The notes beneath the pieces were generated by a model, which ran no database searches, was not told the DNA's origin, and saw only the letters and a program-made list of their open reading frames with translations. Of a stretch of 64,000 bases of DNA, positions 54,232-64,000 are shown in pieces. The position numbers were made by a program, and so were the translations under genes. The stretch covers positions 24,409,809-24,473,808 of the forward strand of contig NC_068356.1 of assembly GCF_020536995.1 (NCBI RefSeq). Direction: 5' to 3'. Numbering within the stretch: position 1 is the stretch's first letter; every line of letters begins with the position of its first letter. The DNA comes from Dreissena polymorpha. Taxonomy: Eukaryota > Mollusca > Bivalvia > Myida > Dreissenidae.

Positions 54232-57051
54232 TATAGGATTGCAATACAATAAACGTGGTCTTTTCTTTTAAGAATTTCAAATTTCGTTTGTTACATTTTC
54301 ACTCTTCCGTAACCGATAACAGCATCTGGAATACTTTTCTGAAAATGAGTGATGCCCGGGAAATTGCAAAGTGCAGTTGCATGGACATCGTTCATGTTCA
54401 GAAAAATATTGTAAAATGGATTTACAGTTTTTATGTGCTTGTTGTAAATTACGTATTGCATACTATTATTTCACATGAAATTTAAAATTACCAAACGTCA
54501 TGTAGGACAAGTGGCCTTTCAGCTTCTGGACGCCGGCATTTCCCTGTTCATTTGTTTTGCTGTTAAGTCCTGTTCAAACGGCAATGAGTCCCATACATAG
54601 AAATGTTGTAACAGGCGGTATGTCCCTTCCAGAGAAGTTTGTCTACTAAAAACAACATGTCCTTGAAAAATACTGGCCCCCTCAAGAAGGCGTATTGATG
54701 AAGTTTACAGGCGTTGTCATAGACAACCACTTTTGGTGCCGTCTCAAACCGAGTTTTTAAAATTTCAAAGGGATTTTGAGGCGACTCATGGTTTTCAAGG
54801 ATAGAAAAGCCATAGCATGTACTGTGAGGACAGTACATAGTAAATATCCCTGGACTTAGTGTTGGATGGCCCCACGACTCCTTTCGATACTGGTCGCTGT
54901 TATCATGGTTTGCTTTTCTGTCAGCTTCATATCGTCCACTGCCATGAACCGTCGGTAGTGAGGGAAATACATCACATGGCGATTCTGTTAGCTCTGCATA
55001 GTTAGATTTCGGGGCAGTTGGGGCATCAAAAGTTTGTTTAAGCATACTTAAAAGCTCGTGTAATAACTGTCTTGAGTGGTCAGGTAATTTTTCCGAACAA
55101 CCTGCCAAAAACGCTGCTATCACTGGAACCTGCTGTTGTATTATTGACAGTTTGTCAATGTTGACGCTGTCCAGAATGTTGTCGCCAGTTTCTGAAATTT
55201 GTGTCAGAATATCTAAGCAGCGTTCGTTGCCACCGCATTGCATTATACCACAGACGGGAGTGTTTTTACCCAATTCTGCTAGAATGATCCGATAATGATG
55301 CGGAACGGTATTAAACACATTCAGTTTATCTACGATCTCAACTAAGTGGTTATTTCCTTCTTCCTGTAGCATACCTTTTAGTGTTTTCATTTCGGTAGAA
55401 CTTAAAAGAATTGTATCTAACGCCTTGGTTTGCTTTCTTCTTTGTCCCTGTTTCCCCCTGCCAGCTTGAGAAGAAAATGACGGCATGCTACAGATTTTAT
55501 ATAAGTCCTATCGGAGTGTTTGCTGCCTTAAATGGGTTTATTATGGGAGTTTATGTTGTTTTTGGTATCCATTATATCTGACATAAGGTCTTTCTTCATG
55601 CCTACATCCGTTCCATCACATATAAGTACACCCGGATTTGTACAACATTGTTTACAGACAAATATATTGCTATAGTCTAAGTCAAGCAGGCGTGCGAACG
55701 AATTCCATGCTTTCCGTAACACGAAAAATGGTATCATTTTCACATTGCTCATCACTGCTTTGGTAGCATAAAAGTGTTTATGCATAGAAACAAGCGGGCT
55801 ACCAGTGTGTACCATAGAGAACAAGTATTGAAACAGCACGCCGTAATAAACAAAATTGTGATTATCCAAGTTGAAAACTAGATCTTCTTGGCCGTCATAA
55901 TCCAGCTTACATTTACAGTCGCCGATTGTCGGACGAAAGTACGTAAACAGTGGCTCGCCGTCATCCGAATTGATAGTTATGTGAGCCCTGTTTATCTTTA
56001 CTGACGTCGAAGCTACCCAGCCAATTTCAACATGATTTCGATCGTCCCAAGCGTTGCTGTGCGTACATGTTCCCTTTGTAGATTTCGGAACAAAATGAAT
56101 TGGAAAAGTTCTTTTCTGTGACTCGTATTCGTCAAACTTTTTTTCTCAGATGCTCTGAAAACGGACTTATAACTTCTCCGAGGGCAAGTGACGCTGATGT
56201 TCAAGCTCACTATCAAGGTCTATGTTTTGTGTCTTGCTCAAGTTCTTGTATGATTTTACGTGTTTGCAGAAATGAACATTGGTTTTGCATGAAGCACAAA
56301 CAAGTTTCGGTTTCGATACATTGCTTGTTTCCAAATGCACTATTCCATATCCTTCGTCCTCAACATATACAGCAACAAGGAGAGGATAATCTGATAACTG
56401 GTCTACGGCGACGTCGTCAGTAAAATCATCCGTATCCTGAGGTACTGCGGTGTCTGGGAATAGCCTGTCAACATGTTGTAAGTGGATGCAGGTATTTTCT
56501 TTTTCTCTTCTTATGAACTCGGGTAGCGGTTCTTGTTTTAGCTGTTTACACATTGCTGTCAGACGCTTCCGCGCGGCCGTCGATTCCACACACGAACACG
56601 TGAAAAATATATGTCAGTATCTATGCCATCTGTAAACCAAAGTTTTTCTAGGAGGCAGTTTTTCCTAGTTCTTTGTAATTCGCCGAGATATGTTTTTACA
56701 GAGTTGACTCTCTAACGTGAAGTTGCTTAAACTCATTCGTGAGAGAATCGCTATCACAAGATTTAAGAGTCTCCCTTTTCTCCAGTCTGAAACCGAACTT
56801 GCAAACTCGCCCGTCAACTCGCACCTGCCAAAGAAGAGGCGTATAAAAGCCGAGAGATATCTTCACACCGAGTAAATACATATGAAAATACTTATTACTC
56901 GGCTTTTATCCCTCAGTGTTCCCGGGCATCACTCATTTTCAGAAAAGTATTCCAGATGCTGTAATCGGTTGTACGGAAGAGTGAAAATGCAACAAATACA
57001 ATTTGAAATTCTTAAAACAAAAGACCACGTTTATTCTATTGCAATCCTATA
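54232..57051 (-). mobile_element. KDZ-type (Kyakuja-Dileera-Zisupton) DNA transposon, broken
   Basis: Terminal inverted repeats of about 133 bp: TATAGGATTGCAATACAATA to GAGTGATGCCCGGGAA at the left (54232-54364), complement at 56917-57051; about 90 percent alike. The transposase lies on the minus strand between them. It abuts the AGGTCA repeat on one side and a 122-bp satellite on the other. The target duplication could not be read. The high TIR identity and long open pieces suggest it is not very old. Confidence 0.85.
54563..56589 (-). pseudogene. KDZ transposase remnant
   Basis: Three long open pieces in order: 56589-56167 (140 codons, with the zinc-binding CASCKTNVHFCKHVKSYK, SWIM-like), about 56077-55528 (GEPLFTYFRPTIGDCKCKL, YDGQEDLVF, then FVCKQCCTNPGVLICDGTDV) and 55486-54563 (307 codons, ending in YCPHSTCYGFSIL, KVVVYDNACKLHQYAFLR and FLVDKLLWKGHTACYN). 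These are hallmark blocks of the KDZ transposase, also seen in the domesticated HMGXB3 protein. The pieces are in different frames with a stop after NSHNKPI at 55528, so at least two breaks prevent a full product. The conserved YDNACKLHQY block is intact. Confidence 0.85.
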
Positions 57052-57169
57052 AAACATTATTTTGTACTAAATATTTTTTAACAGTTCAAGTTTGTAAAGA
57101 AGATTTTCATTCGTTTGGTGATGTCATGTCACTTAAATTTTGAATAAATTGTTTCAAAACTTGTGCAAT

Positions 57170-57905
57170 GTTTCCACGTCCCTATTAGAGATTTGCGTAT
57201 GCGCGCATAAAATCCAACATAAGATTATTTAATGTATATATCGACAGACGCAAATAATCCATCGGAGGAATATCTGCGCATGTACGCAGAATTTTTCCAC
57301 GTCCCTATTAGCGATTTGCGTATGTACGCATAAAATCCAACACAGGATTATTTACTGTATATATCTACAGCCGCAAATAATCCACCGGAGGAGTATCTGC
57401 GCATGTACGCAGAATTTTTCCACGTCCCTATTAGCGATTTGCGTATGTACGCATACAATCCAACACAGGATTATTTACTGTATATATCTACAGACGCAAA
57501 TATTCCACCTGAGGAATATATGCGCATGTACGCAGAATTTTTCCACGTCCCTATTAGATATTTGCGTATGCGCGCATAAAATCCAACACAGGATTATTTA
57601 CTGTATATATCGACAGACGCAAATAATCCACCGGAGGAATATATGCGCATGTACGCAGAATTTTTCCACGTCCCTATTAGAGATTTGCGTATGTACGCAT
57701 AAAATCCAACACAGGATTATTTACTGTATATATCGACAGACGCAAATTATCCACCGGAGGAATATCTGCGCATGTACGCAGAATTTTTCCACGTCCCTAT
57801 TACAGATTTGCGTATATACGCATAAAATCCAACACAGGAGTATTTACTGTTTATATCGACAGACGCAAATAATCCACCGGAGGAATATCTGCGCCCTGCG
57901 CAGAA
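57170..57905. repeat. 122-bp satellite, six units
   Basis: Units start at about 57170, 57293, 57417, 57540, 57661 and 57783 with TTCCACGTCCCTATTAG. Each holds ATTTGCGTATGTACGCATAA, ATCCAACACAGGATTATTTA and ATCTGCGCATGTACGCAGAA, so there are two near-palindromic TACGCA motifs per unit. Units are over 90 percent alike. Confidence 0.92.
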
Positions 57906-58269
57906 AATCCGGGAGTGGAATACGTATATACCTGTATTAATAGTATGCAAATCTTTATATTGAAATAGCCAATCAAAATAAACGGCTCAACAGAAACCTG
58001 TTTTCAAGATGGCGGTTTGACACCAGCAAGGAGGGGGAGAGGGAGAAATAGGAGGAGAGGGAGAGGGGGAGGGAGAGGGGGGCAAGGGGAGAGAGAGATA
58101 TTACTTATTTGTTTATATATACAACATGCCCTTTGTTTACCCATTAGCGAACAACTGAAGTTTCTTCAGCGCTTTGATTTGATAAATGAAGTAGCTTATT
58201 GACACCGTCCGACGAGTATTTATGAGAAGCTGTATAGTGTTTCCCGAAAGCGTGCGTGACTTGCTATCA
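57906..58269. other. intergenic stretch with polypurine tract upstream of PGRP-3
   Basis: 58028-58100 is almost pure G/A on the plus strand (GGAGGGGGAGAGGGAG and similar). A CCAAT box (57968) and CAAGATGGCGG (58005-58015) precede it. No gene seen. Confidence 0.5.
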
Positions 58270-58274
58270 TTTTA

Positions 58275-58413
58275 TGAGAAAATGGTTATCAAAATAGTAC
58301 AAGGTCTCTCAACATTTGTTAGCTTTGTAAGGGAAGACACCACACGATTCTCTCAGTAAAAGATAAGAGATAAGCACGATTCGATCTTGTCAGCAACAGA
58401 ATCAGCACGTCAG
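58275..58413 (+). promoter_or_regulatory. PGRP-3 promoter and 5' UTR exon
   Basis: Shares GACACC...TCTCTCAGTAAA and AGATAAG (58361-58367) with PGRP-1 and PGRP-2, and has a second AGATAAG at 58368-58374. The 5' UTR exon ends at 58413 (ACGTCAG|GTAAGA); the intron runs to CATGTACAG at 58591. Confidence 0.6.
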
Positions 58414-58597
58414 GTAAGAAATTTGGTCATATCCGTTCTCTTGTTTGTCAATTACCTTAATCCAATACCAAGACACATCTGACTGATTGCTGATTTAGTT
58501 TCAATGAACTTTATTTTTCATGAACAGGAGAAAATGATGTTTATTTTTATTTGCTGATTTAGTTTCTATTAACTTCCTTTTTCATGTACAGGAGAAA

Positions 58598-59889
58598 ATG
58601 AGGTTCATTTTCGCGTTCGTAGTATTGACCGATCTCTGCGTATATTGGACGCTTGCTGCTGACTGCGCATGCGCAACAACAGCTGTGCATGTGCGCGATG
58701 GTGCAGGAACAACTCACAACACACTGACCACTTTAGCCACTGGACATTGCCTTACTTTCAAAGGCCAAAGGCAGACCATAGCTGGTGATTCATGGGTTAA
58801 TGTGGATTACAATGGACATGTGAGTTTAAAGTGAGCAGGAAGTATCATTAATATAAATTAATTAAGTGAATCTGATTGTATAAATATGATTTTAATACTG
58901 ATTTAAGAAGTAAACCAAACACTTTGTATGCTTCTTAAATGTTCATTATGTGTGCAACATCAGTGTTAATACAGAAATGTTCGATTGGACAGGACGGTTT
59001 GATCCACGAAGGATACGTACATATACAATCTTGTGTCGGATATGGATCTCCTACTTCGAGCGCGGTCCAGTTACCCGGCTGTCCACATATAGTCACGCGC
59101 CATGAGTGGGGTGCGCGCTCGCCCACAAGGCCGCATACCCTTCTTGCCCACACACCAAAGTACATGTTCATTCACCATGGAGCTACTCCTTTTTGCCACA
59201 CCAAGGCTGAGTGCACACAAATGGTCAAATCGTATCAGAATTATCACATGGACGGACATGGTAGGCCTAAATACTAATCGCCCTGGTGTCCTCACATATA
59301 CTTTTCGACCCAAAGAAAGTTATTACTTCTTTGCTTGTGGGTATGGTGTTTGTTCAGATAGTAATCAACAGGCCCTGTTTGCCCAGTACATGACATACAC
59401 TGTTTCGTGGTTTCAGGCTATTCTGACATCGAGTACAGCTTTATTGTGGGCGAGGATGGCAATGTTTACGAAGGCAGAGGCTGGGATGCTGTGGGCGCTC
59501 ATACCCTTAATTACAACTCCGTCGGCCTGGGTGCGTTTTTCTTCATATTAATATATCGTAAATTATACAAAGAACTAGCTTGTAACGCTTATTGAAGCTA
59601 TTAACTGAGGTCGTGAATGATGAAGTTGTGTTTATCTACTCACTTTGATTTGCGTTGAGAAATAATAGCAACTTGCGCTCTCGCTTTAGCCATCTGCGTG
59701 ATCGGCGATTTCACGAACCGCTTGCCGAATGACGCTGCCCTGAACGCCGTAAAGCAGCTCGTCCAGTGCGCCTATGACAACCATAAGATCACCGCCACCT
59801 ACATGCTACGGGGTCACAGGGATGTGGGGCAGACGGCGTGCCCGGGGAACAAGCTGTACGAGCTGATCAAGACGTGGCCCCACTATTAA
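58598..59889 (+). CDS. SH3b-PGRP fusion, secreted amidase-type peptidoglycan recognition protein (PGRP-3)
   Basis: Coding exons 58598-58819, 58993-59260, 59417-59530 and 59690-59889 have the same lengths and phases as PGRP-2 and give 267 residues. The signal peptide is MRFIFAFVVLTDLCVYWTLA, followed by the SH3b domain (VHVRDGAGTTHN, WVNVDYNGH, DGLIHEGYV) and the PGRP domain. The zinc ligands (IHHGAT, RGHRDVG, TACPG) and active-site Tyr (DIEYSF, where the others have DIGYSF) are kept; EGRGW keeps the Arg linked to DAP-type recognition. It is more diverged from PGRP-1 and PGRP-2 in exon 3 than they are from each other. A second in-frame acceptor at 58974 (AATACAG) would add six residues (KCSIGQ) at the SH3b splice. 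AATAAA lies at 59944-59949. Confidence 0.93.
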
Positions 59890-59949
59890 ACACTTGCACG
59901 GACGTATGTCTGTCTCTCCTTGATTGTATAACACATTTTTGACAATAAA

Positions 59950-60352
59950 TAGATAGATGTTCTTCTATACAATGGAGCGATGTATCACGGAAACATCAAA
60001 TGCTGAAAAATTGAATTACGCCTTGCACCAAAAGGATCGCTGTTAAAATCAGTGGCATCACATTTACTAGTATTTCAACTTATGTAGAACGCTGTGAGGT
60101 CTTAGGATAGCATCTCAACGGTAGCTTTAACTGCCTTAAAGCACAGTAATGTATTACAACGTCATCTATTGCTATTAAAACCTAATTCATTAGACGAACA
60201 CGCAAAGTGAAGACTCAATTCACCATCAAATAGCATGGCGAGTACATCCTTTCATTGGACATCATTATAACTCCTCCATTTCAACAACACTAACTCTGAA
60301 AAGTTGTTTACTCTGAGAAACCAATACATCAGTAACAAGTTTACAAATCATC
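59950..60352. other. spacer after PGRP-3
   Basis: Aligns loosely with 16140-16477 of duplicon A. No gene seen. Confidence 0.6.
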
Positions 60353-62300
60353 ACGGATGGCCAAGGCCACATCAAAATTGACAATGACCACGACAATATC
60401 AAGAACTACAAATGAATACGGCAATTTCAAGTTCTTTCAATGACCACGACCATCTCAAGTAATGACCATTAATACGACCATATCAAGCTCTGGTAATGAA
60501 CACGACAATATCAAGCACTGAAAATAACACGACCATATCAAGCACTGTCATTTAATACGACCATATCATGAACTGACAATGACCAAGACCATATCAAGCA
60601 ATGACAATGAACAAGACCATATCAAGCACAATGACCGCCAACATAACACGTTCTAAACACGACCGTATCAAACACTGACAATAAACACGACGATATAAAG
60701 CAGTGACAATGACCACGACCATATCAAGCACATACAATAGCCACGATCATATAAAGCATAGACACTAAAGACGACCATATCAAGCACAATCAATGACCAC
60801 TACCATATGACGCACTGACAATGACCACGAACATATCAAGCACTGACAATAACCACGGCCGTACCATGCACTGACAATGATCACGACCATATTAAGCACT
60901 GACAATAAACACGACCATATCAAGAATTCACAGTGAACACGATCATATCAAGCACAGACAATGACCATGACCGTATCAAGCACTTACAATGACCACGACC
61001 ATATCAAACACCGAAATTGACCACGACCATAACACGTACTGACAATGACCACGACCATAACACGTACTGACAATGATCACGAACATAACCTGAACTGACA
61101 ATGACAACGACCATATCAAGCACGGACAATGACCACAACCATATCAAGCACTGACAATGACCACGACCATATCAAGCACTGACAATGAACACAACCATAT
61201 CGAGCACTTACAATGAACACAACCACATCAAGCACTGACAATAAACACGACCATGTCAAGAACAGACCAGAAGCACGACTATATCAAGCTCTGACAATGA
61301 AGACGACCATATCAAGCACTGACAATTAACACTTAAATGACCATATCAAGCACTAACAATGACCAATACCACATCAAGTACTACCGAGAAACACGACGAC
61401 ATCAAACGCTGACAATAAACACGACCATATCAAGCATAGACAATAAACACGACCATATCAAGGAATGACAATGACCACGACCATATCACGCACTGACAGT
61501 GACCTACGACCATATCAAGGAATGACAATGACCACGACCATATCAAGGAATGACAATGACAACGACCATATCAAGGAATGACAATGACCACGACCATATC
61601 AAGCACTGACAATGACCACGACCATATCAAGCACTGACAATGAACTAAACCATATCAAGCACTTACAATGAACACAACCACAACAAGCACTGACAATAAA
61701 CACGACCATGTCAAGAACAGACCAGAAGCACGACTATATCAAGCTCTGACAATGAAGCGACCATATCAAGCACTGACAATAAACACTAAAATGACCATAT
61801 CAAGCACAGACAATGACCAATACCACATCAAGTACTACCGATAAACACGACAACATCAATCGCTGACAATAAAAACGACCATATCAAGCATAGACAATAA
61901 ACACGACCATATCAAGGAATGACAATGACCACGACCATATCAAGCACTGACAGTGACCACGACCATATCAAGGAATGACAATGACCACGACCATATCAAG
62001 GAATGACAATGACCTCGACCATATCAAGGAATGACAATGACCACGACCATATCAAGGACTGACAACGACCATGACCATATCAAGGAATGACAATGACCAC
62101 GACCATATCAAGAAATGACAATGACCACGGCCATATCAAGAAATGACAATGACCACGACCATATCAAGGAATGACAATGACCACGACCATATCAAGGAAT
62201 GACAATGACCACGACCATATCAAGGAATGACAATGACCACGACCATATCAAGGAATGACAATGACCACGACCATATCAAGGAATGACAATGACCATATGA
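60353..62300. repeat. 28-bp minisatellite, expanded version, about 70 units
   Basis: Unit CAATGACCACGACCATATCA then AGGAATGA or AGCACTGA. Units are diverged at the left and almost identical at 61960-62295. A higher-order repeat is visible: about 61200-61500 and 61660-61960 share the same run of variant units (for example GACCAGAAGCACGACTATAT at 61264 and 61723), so blocks of about 460 bp were duplicated together. Confidence 0.95.
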
Positions 62301-63707
62301 AGTTTTATAATAAAACTCTGAATGAACTTAAGCTTTCTAATATAGCAAACTTTTGCCTGAGAGCAAAAGGTTTCCATGGCGCCTTAATTTATAACACATA
62401 AAATGTAACGATTGAAAAAGCTGTGTTTATTTATAAAATAAAAAATCTTGATAAAAAGTTAGTAACAACGTTTGTAACAATTGGTTACAAGCATTTCATC
62501 AACAACGTTAACATACACATAACAAACATGTACATATTCTCAGACCACACACTGAACACACAGCGTTTCACTTAAACACACAATGTTACACTTGTCATTA
62601 TACATCATTTGTAGATGCAGGGTACTTTGGTACTGATGAACATCACAATTATTGGCAAAGTTATACATGGCTTTATGTTAGTCTCAAAACAATATGTTTT
62701 CAAAAATACTTTTTAGCATGTTAATTATTCAATTTCAGTTATTTTGGCCTTGTATTGAGTATGGAACAGATACGAGTGCTCGAATGACCAATATGAGCCT
62801 TGTTTGTTTCTATGCTTAACAACATTCATAATACTGAACTGTGATTTCTGTATAACCTCAAGACGATTACGCTTAATTTTGCTTATTAAGTAATAACTTA
62901 AGTGATAACTGCACACGTATAATTGATGACCAAGTGTTCATTAAATTACTATGTTTTAGTAGATTTGTAACTTTGGAAATGCTGCTATTATGTGGTTATA
63001 GTCAAATGTACATTTTATTCAATCGAATCTTATTACAAAGAAAAGTTCACGTATCGTTATCCGTTATTCTTAATAACACCAATCGGCCAGCTGATATCGA
63101 ATAATAGAATGGCTCTTGGTGTAAATACAAGATAAAAATACTTTTTACAATTCTAGGATACAATAACGATGTACGTTAGTGTAATATACAAAAAAATGGA
63201 AAACTAAATTGCACCGTGTTTATAGATATGAACGTGAAAAACAGTGAGTTCGTATGGAATGGAAATGAAACTCAAACATTTAAATAACGTTATCGGCTGT
63301 AAATTAATACACCGTTCATACATTATCAAATTACTGTCACAAAGGCTTTACTTCTATATAGTGTTTTCGTTAGAAAATACCAGCATTTTGAGGCAATTAA
63401 CCATGATGACATATTAATATCCAAATATATGACATGTTAATAAATAGGTGAATAACCATGCAAGCAAAGCGCCATACAAATTAACGAGTCGTTATTTTTC
63501 AAAAAATAACTTAGTCTTGAATTGGAAGGGTCAATTAGGCTGCGCCCCTTCTAGTTCTGTTCTTGAACTATCTCTTTCCAAATATGGACTTAATACGCCA
63601 TGCCTTTTTGTTTGTCCATTGGGTTTTTATTTGATTCCATTGAGTTTCATCAGTCCGATCATGTCAGATCATTATTTATTGTCGTTACATTCCCCATTAC
63701 TGTGGCT
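62301..63707. other. spacer of duplicon C
   Basis: Collinear with 17000-20250 of duplicon A but without the two transposon insertions. Empty sites are at about 62740-62752 and 63360-63370. No gene seen. Confidence 0.65.
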
Positions 63708-64000
63708 TCAGACGGTATGAGCTCTTGGCCAGCCTCCTTTCCCGCCCAACAATTCGCTGTCGTAATGTACTCTTAGCGGCCGGTCACTGGTCGCGTTCAG
63801 AGTCCTTAGCACGGACTCCTCGATCTGTTCAAACAGCTCGCGTGGAGTGTAACCGTCCCTCACTGACCTGGCTAACGGTGATAAGCCCCGGTTTCCTCTT
63901 CATAACATTTTTCAACATATGCTTGAGGAAGATCGTGCGGCGCCTTACTTCCTTTTCGTCAGTGGCGTGGACTATGACTGCGCTCTGTTCCGGAGTATTG
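63708..64000 (-). pseudogene. UPF0489 paralogue, 3' end of last exon, with one-base insertion
   Basis: Over 98 percent identical to 20252-20550 of the duplicon A gene: stop TGA at 63710-63708, preceded by GGWPRAHTV. One extra A at about 63874 shifts the frame in the codons for LITVARSV and would end the protein at a TGA at 63831-63829, about 40 residues early. This is either a real lesion or a sequencing/assembly error; the remaining exons are outside the window, so gene or pseudogene cannot be settled. It is convergent with PGRP-3. Confidence 0.8.

Larger units (their letters stand above)
58270..64000. repeat. duplicon C (PGRP-3 plus UPF0489 tail), cut by the window end
   Basis: Collinear with duplicon A. 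It has the expanded 28-bp array and lacks the 737-bp and 640-bp transposon insertions of A. Confidence 0.85.

Noticed and set aside
43909-62300. Regularly spaced repeats resembling CRISPR arrays
   Set aside because: Units are contiguous tandem repeats without unique spacers, in an animal genome.

Overview
The window is animal nuclear DNA, most likely from a heterodont bivalve mollusc. Genes are split by GT-AG introns and polyadenylation signals are AATAAA. The DNA is AT-rich and full of repeat families typical of bivalves: AGGTCA-rich arrays, units around a GGCATGCATGTGTATCTC motif, and an inverted-repeat element built on GTCGTCCCAGATTAGCCTG. Species assignment (Dreissena, Mya or a venerid) is inference only.

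Layout. 1-7.8 kb: the 3' half of the spliceosome gene PRPF31 (+), five exons, entered through a 52-bp minisatellite. 7.8-14.9 kb: no gene; repeats, a segmental duplication (10.0-13.6 kb, second copy 31.7-35.7 kb) and small inverted-repeat elements. 14.9-37.7 kb: a short peptidoglycan recognition protein gene (PGRP-1, +) converging on a long four-exon UPF0489 (C5orf22-like) gene (-). The UPF0489 protein is predicted to be a type II membrane protein; its first exon lies at 37.66 kb and its introns hold several non-autonomous DNA transposons. 37.7-43 kb: no gene; a fold-back hAT-like element and short duplications. 43.1-46.1 kb: a second PGRP gene with an SH3b domain (PGRP-2, +), followed at 50.0 kb by a decayed scrap of the UPF0489 3' end (-). 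50.1-58.2 kb: minisatellites, an AGGTCA-type array and a broken KDZ-family DNA transposon with its terminal repeats. 58.3-64 kb: a third PGRP gene with SH3b (PGRP-3, +), a large 28-bp minisatellite, and the 3' end of another UPF0489 copy (-) running off the window.

The main result is that PGRP plus a convergent UPF0489 tail forms a duplicon present three times (A about 14.9-20.6 kb, B about 43.1-50.1 kb, C about 58.3-64 kb). The copies differ in domain content (PGRP-1 has lost SH3b inside an exon), in minisatellite size, in transposon insertions (empty sites are visible by comparing copies), and in the state of the UPF0489 gene (whole in A, scrap in B, one-base shift in C). All three PGRPs keep the residues of zinc amidases and share a short promoter with an AGATAAG motif, so the cluster looks like a secreted antibacterial amidase family that diversified by tandem duplication.
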